A stretch of DNA of 64,000 nucleotides from an uncultured Eubacteriales bacterium (lineage in GTDB: Bacteria; Bacillota; Clostridia; Oscillospirales; Acutalibacteraceae), in assembly GCA_949293815.1 (NCBI GenBank), contig CASFEZ010000006.1, forward strand, positions 1 through 64,000, read 5' to 3'. Numbering within the stretch: the stretch's first letter is position 1; the number at the start of each line of letters is the position of its first letter. Below, one piece after another: positions 1-8,969 of this stretch. The notes beneath the pieces are model-generated. The model did not search any database. It saw only the letters and a program-made list of their open reading frames with translations, and was not told where the DNA came from. The translations under genes were made by a program, and so were the position numbers.

Positions 1-1
1 T

Positions 2-2143
2 ACAGTTACCTATATGGGGTCTTCATCCGATTCTTGTTTTTATGGAGCGGAACAGCTGAAAACGGTCGTCTTTGAAAACGGGATGACAAAGATACCGGAT
101 TATGCCCTTTATAACTGCTCTGCTGTAACTAATGTTATTATCCCAAACACCGCAACCATTTTAGGTAATTATTCTCTATACGGCTGTACGGGAATCAGTA
201 GTTTGACCATTCCGGACAGTGTGGAAACCATCGGCAGCAATGCTTTGGATGGGTGCTCGAATTTGCAGTTGATACGTGCGGTGAAAAATACGGCGGGGTA
301 TCAATATGCCGTGGAGCACGATATTCCGGTTGCGGAGCTTGCCTGTGGGCATTCCCGTACCCAGACTGTGGAGGCAGTAAAGCTGGACTGCACCCATGAT
401 GGGGTGGTAAATCTGGTTTGTTCGATTTGCGGTACGGTGCTGCAGCAGACCGTAACACCGGCAACCGGACATAACTTCACCGTTGAGGTGGTGCTGGTCA
501 ATCCATCCTGTTCTCAAACCGGCTTGCAGCAGTGCATATGTGAAAATTGCGGCTATTCTGAGGAAGTCACCCTGCCCGCGCTTGCGCACACAGAAGTAGA
601 GATTCCCGGCAAAGCGGCGGATTGCGAACATGCCGGTTTAACCGATGGCAAAAAATGCTCCGTTTGCGATAGCATTCTGGTCGCGCAGGAGGTTATTCCT
701 GCAAAAGGACATCAAGAAGAAACCGTTCCCGGCAAAGCGGCAACCTGCGAGGAATCCGGTCTGACAGATGGCGTAAAATGCTCTGTTTGCGGAGAAATCA
801 TAACAGCCCAGCAGACCATTCCCGCCTTTGGACACACTGCCGGTGCGTGGACTGTGGTGCGCCCGGCAGCTATCGGCGAAGAGGGACTGGAAGAGCAGCG
901 CTGCACTCTCTGCGGTAAACAGTTGGCAACTCGCGTGCTTCCGGCGTTGACACAACCGCCTACAACCGAAGCGCCGACCACGGAACCGCCGACGACGGAG
1001 CCTCCCACGACCGAAGCTCCTGTTACTGTACCGCCATCCACGGAACCGCCCGTCACAACGGCACCCACTACAACAACTCCGTCCACAACGGAGCCGCCTG
1101 CCACAGAACCACCGGTGGTCGAACCGGAAAATCCCTGCGCCGATGGGCACGAACTGGAGCATGTTGTCGTTCCTTCAACCTGTCAAGTGGCAGGCGTGGA
1201 ATACGATGTTTGTTTGCATTGTGGCGAAACCTTTAACGAAAACCTTCTGCCTTTGGCGGAGCATACCTGGGGCGAATGGGTTGTGACCACCCCGGCGAGT
1301 TATTTGAACGAGGGCGAGGAAACCGCCACTTGCAGCCGCTGCGGCGAGGTGCAGACGCGCACGATTGCAAAGCTCATCCCCACCCAAACAAAGGCGGACG
1401 AGAGCACCGGTATTGAGATTGGTGTGCAGGACGACACCTACGGCGGCGAGATGGCAGTAGAGGTTGAGCAGCAGTTTGACGGAATCTCCTTCCAAATTTT
1501 AAACAACGAAAAAGGCAATTTCAAAAACGTGCTGTTTGATATCAGCACCGTGGTCAATGGCGAAAAGGTACAGCCGAACGGCATGGTATTGGTGAAAATT
1601 CCGATTCCGGCAGACTACAACCCCGAACGCACGGTGGTATATTATGTCGCCAACGACGGCAGCGGTATCCACAAGCTGGATTCGTATATTGAGAACGGTA
1701 AAATCTGCTTTGAAACCGACCATTTCAGCGCCTATGCGCTGGTGGATGAATCGGAGGAAGTAAGCACCGAGCCTTCGACAGAACCGAGTACCGAACCCTC
1801 CACCGAGCCGAGTACGGAGCCTTCCACTGAACCGAGTACGGAGCCTTCCACTGAACCGAGTACAGAGCCTTCCACTGAGCCGAGCACGGAACCTTCCACC
1901 GAGCCACCGGTGACGGAACCGGCTGAGCCGGAATATGTGCTGGGCGATGTCAACGGCGATGGGCGGATTACCTCCGCGGATGCGCGGCTTGCTTTGCGGG
2001 CGGCGGTGAATTTGGAAACGCTGACTGAGATACAGCGGCTTGCGGCGGATGTGGATAAGGATAACAATGTTCGTTCCGCAGATGCGCGCATGATTCTGCG
2101 CGCCGCCGTTGGGCTGGAATCGCTTTCGGGCAAAGAAGATTGA
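2..2143 (+). CDS. Secreted BspA-type leucine-rich-repeat protein with C-terminal dockerin (5' end outside window)
   Basis: The frame is open to the left edge with no start, so the N-terminus and presumed signal peptide are missing. Visible in order: BspA/LRR_5 repeats (pattern '[17 protein letters not shown]'), four Cys-rich repeats with CxxC pairs spaced like 'C..CG....', a Thr/Pro/Glu linker, two further Cys-pair repeats, an Ig-like region, a long STEP-type Ser/Thr/Glu/Pro linker, and a type I dockerin with two Ca-binding segments ([15 protein letters not shown] and [15 protein letters not shown]). The dockerin implies docking to a cohesin-bearing scaffold on the cell surface or in a secreted complex. 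No catalytic domain is visible, so an adhesive or structural role is inferred. Two hairpins follow the stop. Confidence 0.85.
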   Translation, partial: TVTYMGSSSDSCFYGAEQLKTVVFENGMTKIPDYALYNCSAVTNVIIPNTATILGNYSLYGCTGISSLTIPDSVETIGSNALDGCSNLQLIRAVKNTAGYQYAVEHDIPVAELACGHSRTQTVEAVKLDCTHDGVVNLVCSICGTVLQQTVTPATGHNFTVEVVLVNPSCSQTGLQQCICENCGYSEEVTLPALAHTEVEIPGKAADCEHAGLTDGKKCSVCDSILVAQEVIPAKGHQEETVPGKAATCEESGLTDGVKCSVCGEIITAQQTIPAFGHTAGAWTVVRPAAIGEEGLEEQRCTLCGKQLATRVLPALTQPPTTEAPTTEPPTTEPPTTEAPVTVPPSTEPPVTTAPTTTTPSTTEPPATEPPVVEPENPCADGHELEHVVVPSTCQVAGVEYDVCLHCGETFNENLLPLAEHTWGEWVVTTPASYLNEGEETATCSRCGEVQTRTIAKLIPTQTKADESTGIEIGVQDDTYGGEMAVEVEQQFDGISFQILNNEKGNFKNVLFDISTVVNGEKVQPNGMVLVKIPIPADYNPERTVVYYVANDGSGIHKLDSYIENGKICFETDHFSAYALVDESEEVSTEPSTEPSTEPSTEPSTEPSTEPSTEPSTEPSTEPSTEPSTEPSTEPPVTEPAEPEYVLGDVNGDGRITSADARLALRAAVNLETLTEIQRLAADVDKDNNVRSADARMILRAAVGLESLSGKED

Positions 2144-2153
2144 TAAAAAAACG

Positions 2154-2190
2154 AGGACTGCCGCAGCGGAGCAGCTGCGGCAGTGTCCTT
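2154..2190 (+). terminator. Strong hairpin after the LRR/dockerin gene
   Basis: The arms aggactgccgcagc and gctgcggcagtgtcct form a stem of about 14 bp starting 11 bases after the stop. No U-tract follows, so termination probably relies on this hairpin together with the next one. Confidence 0.6.
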
Positions 2191-2203
2191 ATCAGGAAAT
2201 AAC

Positions 2204-2243
2204 AAAAATCCGGGATGTACATGGCTTCATCTCCGGATTTTTT
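2204..2243 (+). terminator. Rho-independent terminator
   Basis: A stem aaaatccgg-gatg / catc-tccggatttt is followed by a run of T. It ends the transcript from the LRR/dockerin gene and separates it from the AraC gene. Confidence 0.7.
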
Positions 2244-2434
2244 GTGTAATGCGGGAGTCTTTTATTTTTATATGGCACTTTTCGTGGGCTTTTGCGCAGG
2301 GAGGGCGATGGTTATTTGAAAGATGGCGGACACAGTGTCGTAAATTCGGTTTTATATCCGGTTTCCGGCGTAAAAATAGACGAAAACTTGACAAAACCGC
2401 GCCATTCGGGTAGGCTGAATAGGAGGTGATTGCC

Positions 2435-3184
2435 ATGCCGGAGAAAGACAAGCTGCATTTGCAGGTGATTCCCGGGGATATCGCCCAGTCGCCGGAGCGG
2501 CAGCGGCAGAGCGGGATGTTCCATACCAGATATAAAGAAGAATTGCGATTGTTTGCCTGTGTGCGCGAGGGCGAGCCGCAGCGGCTTTTTCAGGAGTTCG
2601 CCAAGCTGGCGCAGAACGGGATTTTTGTAGGCGAAATGAGCGGCAATGATTTGCGCCAGAGCCAGTATATGGCGGTCAGCGCCATTACGCTTGCGACCCG
2701 GGCGGCGATTCAGGGCGGGCTTTCGGAGGCGGAGGCGTATGCTTTTTCAGATGAGAGCATTCGCGCCATTGACAGCGCCCGGGATGGGGATGCGGTGCTG
2801 CAAACCATGACGGAGCATATTTTTTCGCTGACGGCTCGTGTGGGCGAGGCGGCGAAGCGGCTGCGGTATCCGCCCCATGTAAGGGAATGTATACGCTATG
2901 TGCAGCAGAATTTATACAAAAAAATAGCCGTTTCCGATGTGGCGGCGGCCTGTGGGCTGTCGGCGGATTATATATCGCGGTTGTTCAAGCGGGCTACCGG
3001 TGATTCGCTGTGCCGCTATATTCAGATTCAAAAAATTCAAGCGGCGGAAAGCCTGCTGCGGGACGGTATGGAGGTCAGGGAGGTTTGCGAGGTTTTGTCC
3101 TTTTGTTCGCAGTCCCATTTTATTTCCGTATTCAAAAAGGTAACCGGCTCGACTCCCAAAGCATTTCTACTGCAATTAAAATAA
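2435..3184 (+). CDS. AraC/XylS-family transcriptional regulator
   Basis: 249 residues. The last 100 or so form the double helix-turn-helix of AraC proteins ('AAACGLSADYISRLFKRATG', then 'EVREVCEVLSFCSQSHFISVFKKVTGSTPKAF'-type second HTH). The N-terminal 150 residues are a helical sensor-like region that I cannot assign; no cupin motif is obvious. The start is the ATG at 2435: an aggaggtgat ribosome site lies just upstream, and the in-frame GTG at 2426 falls inside that site. It likely activates genes for sugar or stress response, but nothing nearby identifies the target. Flanked by hairpins, so probably monocistronic. Confidence 0.85.
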   Translation: MPEKDKLHLQVIPGDIAQSPERQRQSGMFHTRYKEELRLFACVREGEPQRLFQEFAKLAQNGIFVGEMSGNDLRQSQYMAVSAITLATRAAIQGGLSEAEAYAFSDESIRAIDSARDGDAVLQTMTEHIFSLTARVGEAAKRLRYPPHVRECIRYVQQNLYKKIAVSDVAAACGLSADYISRLFKRATGDSLCRYIQIQKIQAAESLLRDGMEVREVCEVLSFCSQSHFISVFKKVTGSTPKAFLLQLK

Positions 3185-3199
3185 CTTCGGCAAAAAAGT

Positions 3200-3389
3200 C
3201 CCCTGCCTCTAATGGGCGGGGGTCGTAAGAAAGTAATAGCCGCACAGCGGCGCAAGGGGGCGCGGGTCTCCGGTGGAGACCTCAAAATGCAAAGCATTTT
3301 GAAGCGCTGACCGAGCCGGTAGGCGAGACCAGCCCCTGGTTCAGAACGAAGTGACGCAAAACAGCCCGGACTTCAATCGTCCGGGCTGT
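3200..3389. other. Multi-hairpin intergenic element
   Basis: Five consecutive inverted repeats fill this gap: 3200-3222 (GC-rich), 3238-3252 (GCCGC/GCGGC), 3265-3281 (GGTCTCC-GGT-GGAGACC), 3284-3300 (AAAATGC-AAA-GCATTTT) and 3361-3389 (11-bp stem ACAGCCCGGAC/GTCCGGGCTGT). The last is followed on the minus strand by a T-rich stretch and would terminate the tiny minus-strand ORF upstream of it. The rest could be a structured RNA or a dispersed repeat. I do not recognise a known family. Confidence 0.45.
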
Positions 3390-3418
3390 CTGCCTCGCAG
3401 AGCGCACGCATACAGGGG

Positions 3419-3493
3419 TTACCCTGTATAGAAGTGCGCCCTTTGTTCCAAAGGGATATTTCGTTTCGCTGTCCCCCGGCTCGTTTTCTTCAT
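3419..3493 (-). CDS. Possible 24-residue basic peptide
   Basis: A short minus-strand reading frame starting MKKTSRGTAKRN and ending HFYTG-stop. It has a good ribosome binding site (aggaggg, 5 bases before ATG) and is followed within 30-60 bases by an 11-bp terminator-like hairpin. It is strongly basic, with no TM segment. The site plus terminator make it more than a random ORF, but no homologue is recognised. It could also be the leader of a longer RNA. Confidence 0.3.
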   Translation of the reverse strand: MKKTSRGTAKRNIPLEQRAHFYTG

Positions 3494-3599
3494 AGCGTCC
3501 CTCCTGTGATTTTATTTTTTGGTTATGAAAAGACCGTTGATTATCACTTCTATGAAACAATCAGCGGTCTCTTCGTATCTTTTGATTTACTAAAGTTTG

Positions 3600-4478
3600 T
3601 TATTCCTTATCACTTGTATCAATGATTCCGAGATTATCATTTTCTCCAAACTCAGCCCAATAAGAATATCTGTCAAGCAAAAACTGTTTTCTTGAAGCAG
3701 AAGTATATCTCATTTTTGTAATAGCATGTTTGAAGTTGATGAGTTTACTGTAATTATTCGATAGCCCAGGACGATATACAAAAGTCGGCGGTATACTGAT
3801 TACATGATAATTCCCATCGCTTACTTTGCATGTAACAGTATCATAAATATCTCGTGACGGCTCCATTAACCGATCAAATGAAAAAACCCTTGTGTCACTT
3901 GTTTCTTCTTCAGCCCGGAGGCGAGTCAACCATTGATCTTGTTCATACTCTGATCTGCGACCAAATACTAGGAGATACTGTGGCGTAAATTTTAATGCTC
4001 TAAGCTTTTCTGGAATACTGTATCTTTCATAAAATTGCTCTCGCCCGTTGATTGAATTTAAGATAGCCTTCCATTGTTTGATTTGTCCTGCCGCCTGTGT
4101 AAATCCAGAACGAGCATATTCATCTTTTCGAAATTCCTCTTTTGAAGGACGCTCAATTTCTATCAGAACAGGACAAAAGCACAAACTGTTTTTTGCCAAC
4201 CACATAAAATCCGGCTTTCTTTGAATGCCATCATCAATTATTGGCTGACTGATTAGTGCATTCATGTATGGAGCATGACCTGTTGCATTTCCGATAATTT
4301 CATATGCGCCAGGAAGAAATGCTGGGTTTTCTTCAAAAAATTTTTGATAAATTTTTTCTTGATAATCACACGAAAGAATTGAAGCATATTCTTCTTTTGC
4401 TTTTCTAAAATAATCGTCTATATCAATAGGCTTTTCAACTGGATTTGCCAATTCGTATTTCTTTTTTAATAGGCTCAT
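3600..4478 (-). CDS. DUF4263 (Shedu-like) PD-(D/E)XK nuclease, candidate anti-phage defence protein
   Basis: 292 residues. The centre shows the DUF4263/SduA_C pattern: 'RKPDFMW' (Asp about 90), 'PVLIEIERP' (Glu about 107, with E-I-E where many family members have E-x-K) and 'FTQAAGQIKQWKAIL' (Gln about 132). The N-terminal 'FFEENPAFLPGAYEI' is also typical. Shedu proteins are single-gene nucleases that protect bacteria from phage. Ribosome site ggaatggga lies before the ATG. It is last in a minus-strand AT-rich block, separated from the zinc-ribbon gene upstream by a terminator hairpin, so it probably has its own weak promoter (TATAAT near 4500). Function is by family, not proven for this protein. 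Confidence 0.65.
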   Translation of the reverse strand: MSLLKKKYELANPVEKPIDIDDYFRKAKEEYASILSCDYQEKIYQKFFEENPAFLPGAYEIIGNATGHAPYMNALISQPIIDDGIQRKPDFMWLAKNSLCFCPVLIEIERPSKEEFRKDEYARSGFTQAAGQIKQWKAILNSINGREQFYERYSIPEKLRALKFTPQYLLVFGRRSEYEQDQWLTRLRAEEETSDTRVFSFDRLMEPSRDIYDTVTCKVSDGNYHVISIPPTFVYRPGLSNNYSKLINFKHAITKMRYTSASRKQFLLDRYSYWAEFGENDNLGIIDTSDKE

Positions 4479-4512
4479 TATCCCATTCCTATGATTGATA
4501 TTATATCATAAA

Positions 4513-4540
4513 ATGTGCCGAAGCGGAAGCTCCGGCACAT
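4513..4540 (-). terminator. Terminator between zinc-ribbon operon and DUF4263 gene
   Basis: ATGTGCCG-aagc / gct-CCGGCACAT hairpin followed on the minus strand by TTTTAT. It ends the upstream three-gene cassette. Confidence 0.65.
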
Positions 4541-4547
4541 TAATAAA

Positions 4548-5642
4548 TTATCGGTCTTTTGTCAGTTCAGTATCAATTTCCTTGATGCGATTTTGCATTT
4601 TTGTGATTTCAGCTTGGATAGGAGCAACAGCTTTATCCCTCGCATTTTTTGCAGAAGAAAGGCTTGGCGTAAGATTGTCGATTTGTGCTTGCAACGATTT
4701 CTTCTCTTTACCTTTGAACAAGCCCAGACTTTCTTTTTCTTTTTGTAAAGAAGCAATTTGTTCTTCAATCCTTTTTACTGTACTGACTTCGGGTAAGTTG
4801 TCAATATTTTTATTCAAAGAATTGATTTGGTCGCTCAAAGAACTTCTCTCATTTTCAAGCTGTGCTTTTTCTTCCTTGTGGTCTTCCCAATATTTCTCGA
4901 TTTCTTTTTTCTTTAAGCCATCAATTTTGGCTTGCTCGCTGCGAACCCATCCATTAAGTGTGCTCGAATTGTAATTGCCGGTAGCGACAGCTGTTTTGAA
5001 CAAAAGGATAAGTGCCTCGTGTAAATATGCTGCATCTGCAATTTTAGCAATATTGTCGATAGACTCCTCAAACTGTGCAATTAGTCCAGCGAACATATTG
5101 TATGTTTCTTGCTTATTTGTTTTTGTAACAACGCCATATCCGTTCTTCCATTCAGTAAAAACAAAATTGCTAAGAATCATTTTGCACAGATCAGCAGACA
5201 TGGAAATTATAGCCGTTTTATTTTCTTCCTCACGAGAAACATCAAATTTATCATCAATGATAGAAATACAATTTTGAAGAACTTTGAAAGCTGCCTGCCT
5301 TTTGTATATATCTCCATCAACAAGGGTTGCTTTGGCTTTTCCGTATGCACTGTAGAAAATAGCTTCGATATTATTCGGGTCGTTTTGCTCGACCATATTA
5401 TAATACTTTTCTGTTTCTTCCCAATCTTCTTTTTCTTTTGCTCTACGAGCATTTTCAAGATACTTTTTGACGAAGGCAGAATTATCAACCTGAACCGTGC
5501 CTTTTATATCGACTGTGCCCTCTACCATCATTTTGCGAGCTTCTTCCACTGAATACTTACATCCACAAGACTGACAAACAAACATGCCATCCTGCTTCAT
5601 CAAGTCCGTGCTTCCGCACATTTCACAAGTTAGTTGCTTCAT
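4548..5642 (-). CDS. N-terminal zinc-ribbon, helical-repeat and coiled-coil protein (YdjG-like position)
   Basis: 364 residues. A TFIIB-type zinc ribbon opens the protein (CEMCG...CQSCGCKYS), followed by a helical region with TPR-like 'YYNMVEQNDPNNIEAIFYSAYGKA', then about 120 residues of coiled coil rich in Glu/Lys/Gln to the end. No TM segment. It is third in a minus-strand cassette after the SPFH/zinc-ribbon protein and a membrane protein. This layout recalls B. subtilis ydjG-ydjH-ydjI, linked to the PspA membrane-stress system, but sequence equivalence is not demonstrated. Likely role: cytoplasmic partner of a membrane-associated SPFH assembly. Confidence 0.6.
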   Translation of the reverse strand: MKQLTCEMCGSTDLMKQDGMFVCQSCGCKYSVEEARKMMVEGTVDIKGTVQVDNSAFVKKYLENARRAKEKEDWEETEKYYNMVEQNDPNNIEAIFYSAYGKAKATLVDGDIYKRQAAFKVLQNCISIIDDKFDVSREEENKTAIISMSADLCKMILSNFVFTEWKNGYGVVTKTNKQETYNMFAGLIAQFEESIDNIAKIADAAYLHEALILLFKTAVATGNYNSSTLNGWVRSEQAKIDGLKKKEIEKYWEDHKEEKAQLENERSSLSDQINSLNKNIDNLPEVSTVKRIEEQIASLQKEKESLGLFKGKEKKSLQAQIDNLTPSLSSAKNARDKAVAPIQAEITKMQNRIKEIDTELTKDR

Positions 5643-5657
5643 AACATTGTCCCTCTC

Positions 5658-6326
5658 TTATTTTAATATTTTTGATTTTTTATTTCGCTCCGCCAGAAGC
5701 GAATTGAGTTCTTGGATGACCACCATCTTATCGGATGCGGTTTTGAGTTCAGCAATTTTCGCTGTAATTGCTGCTTCGACTTCTGCCAAAGCATTATTGC
5801 TCATCGGATCGCTGAAGCGGATTTTTTCTGCAAGCTGATGCAAGGCAGCTTCGGTACTGGTGTCTGTTTCTGCATCGGCAAGCAATTCAATATCCGCTTG
5901 CAATTCTTTGATAAAGAAAACCTTTTTCTGTACCTTTGCTTCTACACGCTCAATTTCGTTTCGTCCTGCTTCTCCGGCAATCATACAAATGGCAGATATG
6001 CCGAGGATAACTACACAAACTACAATGGCACTCCAATTTGGAAGGGTAGGCACAGCCGTGAATACAGCCAATACAATAATCTGGATAATCAGATACACTA
6101 TGCCGATATGAATGACCGGTAATCCGAGAAATTTGCTTTTGAGTGTATCTTCTTTTCCAAAAGCCTTTTTCCAAATTGCAATCTGTGCAACAAATGCCAT
6201 AGCGGTAAAAACATAAACTATCCAAAATGTTGCTGTCTTTTCTGTCGGAATTACAAAGGCGATTACGCTAATCAGAACAAACAGGATGCCAAGAACGGCA
6301 TAACCTAAATTTTTATTTTTCATCAT
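5658..6326 (-). CDS. Four-TM membrane protein with C-terminal coiled coil (YdjH-like position)
   Basis: About 222 residues. Four hydrophobic segments fill the first 125 residues (starting 'LGYAVLGILFVLISVIAFVI'). A charged helical tail follows, ending 'LLAERNKKSKILK'. The start is one of two adjacent ATGs (6326, 6323) behind gggagggg. The first overlaps the stop of the upstream gene (TGATG), indicating translational coupling. The upstream in-frame extension to 6401 lacks a ribosome site and overlaps the neighbour. Probably the membrane anchor of the cassette formed with its two neighbours. Confidence 0.6.
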   Translation of the reverse strand: MMKNKNLGYAVLGILFVLISVIAFVIPTEKTATFWIVYVFTAMAFVAQIAIWKKAFGKEDTLKSKFLGLPVIHIGIVYLIIQIIVLAVFTAVPTLPNWSAIVVCVVILGISAICMIAGEAGRNEIERVEAKVQKKVFFIKELQADIELLADAETDTSTEAALHQLAEKIRFSDPMSNNALAEVEAAITAKIAELKTASDKMVVIQELNSLLAERNKKSKILK

Positions 6327-7504
6327 CACCCCTCCCTCTTTGTACCACATTTCGGGCAAAATTTGCCGGGCTTTGTAAATTTGAAACCACACTTGGAACA
6401 ACTGTCAGAAGAGGCTTGTGCTGCACCGCATTCATCGCAGAACGCAGCTCCCGGTGTCAGTTCAGCGCCGCATTGGTCGCAAAACTTGTTTGCGGTTGTA
6501 GGTTGTTGCGCAGCAGTACCCATTCCGGCAAAAGCATCGTTTACAGCACCGCCTACCATACCTCCGACAGCACCGCCAACACCTGTCATCATGCCGAGAC
6601 CGATTCCCATGTTGGAAAACTCACCAATACCTTCATTCTGTGCCGCTTTTTCCGCAACATCATAGCCACGCTCTTGCTGATAGGTGTAGCCTTCTTGCAT
6701 ACGCTTAGTAGCCTGTGCCTGAGAATCAATAACTACCTTTTGAGCTTCTGTCTGAGCATGAATCACATCGGTCTGCTGACGGAGTTTGGCTTCTGCAATA
6801 TCGGCGTACTGACGGAAATGTAATTCTTTGAATTTTTCATACTGAGGGTCGCCGTCCGGTTTAACGATGGTAGTAACATAGAAGCGTTTCAGCTGCACAC
6901 CGTAGTCAAGGAAATCCGGGACGAGTCGGCTGTGAATGTCAGCAGAAAAAGATTCCAGACTTTCATCAATCTCGAAGATGTTGATAGCATTGGCTCGCAT
7001 GGTCTGTGCGATATAGGTCTTTACCTTTGCCATCAAGATGCTGCGGAAATAGGTTGTAAGCTGCTGACGATCCAGTACACGTTCAGTACCAACCAATTTC
7101 ACAAGCAACTTACGGGAATCATCCACGCTGAGCGACATTTCACCGCTTGCACCGATGGACAGAGGGAACTTGTAAGTAGGTTCAACATACTGCACCTTAC
7201 TGTCTGTTCCCCAACGGATTGCCATCTGTTCAGTCTTATTGATAAAATAGACCTCACAATGGAATGGGGACTCTCCACCGGTAGGAATGTTGATTAATCT
7301 GCGTAGGATTGGAATGTTCTGCGTCTCCAGGGTGTGTCTGCCCGGACCGAACAAATCCAACGCCTGACCATTTAGGAAAAGGATAGCTTCCTGCGATTCA
7401 TGCACAATCAGTTGCGTGGTTGTATTAAAATCTTCGCAAGGATGCTTCCATATGAAGGTACTATTGTCGCCTTCATATTTAATGATGTCGGCAATATTTG
7501 CCAT
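6326..7504 (-). CDS. SPFH/Band 7 protein with C-terminal double zinc ribbon (YdjI/COG4260-like)
   Basis: 392 residues. Residues about 20-240 show the SPFH-type fold of the YdjI family ('LIVHESQEAILFLNGQALDLFGPGRHTLET' region, 'FYVTTI' strand). A Gln/Ala/Lys-rich helix and a Gly-rich stretch with GxxxG repeats follow, then two C-terminal zinc ribbons (CDQCG...CDECG and CSKCG...CPKCG). SPFH proteins oligomerise at membranes and scaffold microdomains. It is first in the cassette, with aaggaggcgg eight bases before ATG, and is translationally coupled to the next gene. Adjacent to a DUF4263 nuclease and a recombinase, so a stress or defence role is plausible but not shown. Confidence 0.7.
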   Translation of the reverse strand: MANIADIIKYEGDNSTFIWKHPCEDFNTTTQLIVHESQEAILFLNGQALDLFGPGRHTLETQNIPILRRLINIPTGGESPFHCEVYFINKTEQMAIRWGTDSKVQYVEPTYKFPLSIGASGEMSLSVDDSRKLLVKLVGTERVLDRQQLTTYFRSILMAKVKTYIAQTMRANAINIFEIDESLESFSADIHSRLVPDFLDYGVQLKRFYVTTIVKPDGDPQYEKFKELHFRQYADIAEAKLRQQTDVIHAQTEAQKVVIDSQAQATKRMQEGYTYQQERGYDVAEKAAQNEGIGEFSNMGIGLGMMTGVGGAVGGMVGGAVNDAFAGMGTAAQQPTTANKFCDQCGAELTPGAAFCDECGAAQASSDSCSKCGFKFTKPGKFCPKCGTKREG

Positions 7505-7641
7505 GACTCCGCCTCCTTCGATTTTTTATTGTGTACTTTTGCAAAATACAGAAAAGTTACAATTATCATCAAAAATATTCGGCTCAACACCTTGAAAAAT
7601 CGTGAATTTTGTGGTAAAATATTGTGAGGTATGATTTAATG

Positions 7642-7679
7642 CCCTAAATTTGTAAAAGTACACCTTTACAAATTTAGGG
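7642..7679. terminator. Perfect 15-bp inverted repeat between recombinase and SPFH gene
   Basis: ccctaaatttgtaaa and tttacaaatttaggg flank an 8-base spacer. It lies 10 bases past the recombinase stop and upstream of the SPFH gene promoter region. The AT-rich arms lack a clear U-tract, so it could be a terminator or a recombinase/regulator binding site. The word aaagtaca recurs at 7535-7545. Confidence 0.5.
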
Positions 7680-7689
7680 AATGATTTGT

Positions 7690-8289
7690 TTAAGCCACAT
7701 TTTCAAATTTTCTTGCCTTTCCATAGAATGTGCCGACCGGCATATTGCAGGCTTCCGCTGCTTGTTTCAAGGTTATTTTCTTACTGCGCCATGCTTTGTG
7801 TACCTCGTAGAAATTGTCCGGCAAAGGCAACGGTGGTCTGCCGAACTTGATTCCCTGCGCTTTGGCAGCGGCGATCCCCTCGGCTTGGCGCTGTTTGATA
7901 TTTGTACGCTCGTTTTCTGCCACAAAGGATAGCACCTGCAATACAATGTCAGATAGGAATGTACCCATTAAGTCTTTTCCCCGGCGAGTATCGAGCAGCG
8001 GCATATCCAATACCACGATGTCCACGCCTTTTTCTTTCGTAAGAAACCGCCATTGCTGTAGAATTTCTTCATAGTTGCGTCCAAGACGGTCAATGCTCTT
8101 GATATAGAGCAGGTCGTCTTTTTTTAGTTTTCGCAGCATTTTCTTGTATTGCGGACGATTGAAATCCTTGCCGGACTGTTTATCCACATAGATGTTCTGG
8201 CGTTCAACGCCTACCTCTTTCAAGGCAATCTGCTGTCGATCTTCTTTCTGATCTTTGCTGCTCACACGGATATATCCATATACACTCAA
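7690..8289 (-). CDS. Small serine recombinase (resolvase/invertase family)
   Basis: About 199 residues from the chosen TTG at 8289, which has GGAGG eight bases upstream. The longer frame from a GTG at 8331 lacks a ribosome site. Motifs: 'YGYIRVSSKDQ' with the nucleophilic Ser about residue 10, 'LYIKSIDRLGRNYEEIL' (conserved DRLGR), 'FVAENERTNIKQRQAEGI', and a C-terminal HTH ('TLKQAAEACNMPVGTFY'). This size is typical of Tn3-type resolvases and invertases, not of large integrating serine recombinases. It follows the next gene by 54 bases and marks the island as mobile or once mobile. Confidence 0.85.
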   Translation of the reverse strand: MSVYGYIRVSSKDQKEDRQQIALKEVGVERQNIYVDKQSGKDFNRPQYKKMLRKLKKDDLLYIKSIDRLGRNYEEILQQWRFLTKEKGVDIVVLDMPLLDTRRGKDLMGTFLSDIVLQVLSFVAENERTNIKQRQAEGIAAAKAQGIKFGRPPLPLPDNFYEVHKAWRSKKITLKQAAEACNMPVGTFYGKARKFENVA

Positions 8290-8343
8290 ATTGAAATCCT
8301 CCTGTTCGTTAATTTTCCAATAGGCATTCACCCTTTTGATGTC

Positions 8344-8637
8344 TTATATTTTACAGCGTTGCAATGCCGTTTTTTTTGCCCACTCACTCGCCGCTTGTTT
8401 CCGTTCCTCGCTGTATGGCGCAGTTAGACGGAAACTCAATCTGCCTTTTTCGATCTCAAAGGTCAACCCACCTTGCTCGTCATCGTCAATCTGACGGCAG
8501 CACTGCGGGTATTTCTCCGCAAATGCTGTCAGCCGCTTTTTCAGATCGGTGTTGTGGGTCTGCACCTCGATCATGCTGCCATACTCGTCAAAATAGATGG
8601 CAGTTGTCTTTTCTCTCTTGGTAAGTCCTGTTCTCAT
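8344..8637 (-). CDS. Small acidic protein of mobile elements
   Basis: 97 residues beginning MRTGLTKREKTTAIYFDEYG. No TM segment or catalytic motif. I recall closely similar small proteins next to serine recombinases in integrative elements of gut Firmicutes, but no function is known to me. It is upstream of and co-directional with the recombinase, so both probably share a transcript. The ribosome site aggaggt lies 6 bases before ATG. Confidence 0.6.
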   Translation of the reverse strand: MRTGLTKREKTTAIYFDEYGSMIEVQTHNTDLKKRLTAFAEKYPQCCRQIDDDEQGGLTFEIEKGRLSFRLTAPYSEERKQAASEWAKKTALQRCKI

Positions 8638-8969
8638 AAAACCTCCTGAATAAATCTATTGCTTTCACGCATGAGCAAAAAAATAACGGGCACTCGGCTT
8701 TCACCGAATACCCGTTATTTCGTTTACCAACCCCGCCTGACAGATGCCATAATCGTAATTTCTGGAATTACTTTCTTATGAGCACCCGGGTAAGGCGGCG
8801 GGTTCCATTTTCTCATACAGTTGGGGATACCATCCTCAGCTGTATGACAGACGGCGATTGTCGCCTGACACGCGCCATCAAGCACTTGTGGAATGTGGTG
8901 CAGTGGGCGTAAGCGGGAAAACAGGCGGTTGCCAGGGGGGCGCTGCCTGCTTTTTGAGGAAATAAAAAG
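8638..8969. other. Gene-poor right edge of the island, with a hairpin and a possible 44-residue ORF
   Basis: An inverted repeat at 8681-8720 (AAATAACGGG ... CCCGTTATTT) lies just upstream of the small mobile-element gene. A plus-strand ORF at 8778-8912 (starts MSTRVRRRVPFSHTVGD, ends WNVVQWA) reads like protein but has no ribosome site. It may be the remnant of a broken gene. A GC-rich imperfect repeat follows at 8920-8950. No other gene seen. Confidence 0.35.

Noticed and set aside
2183..2413. 76-codon ORF between LRR and AraC genes
   Set aside because: Starts inside a terminator hairpin and lacks a ribosome site or coding-like composition.
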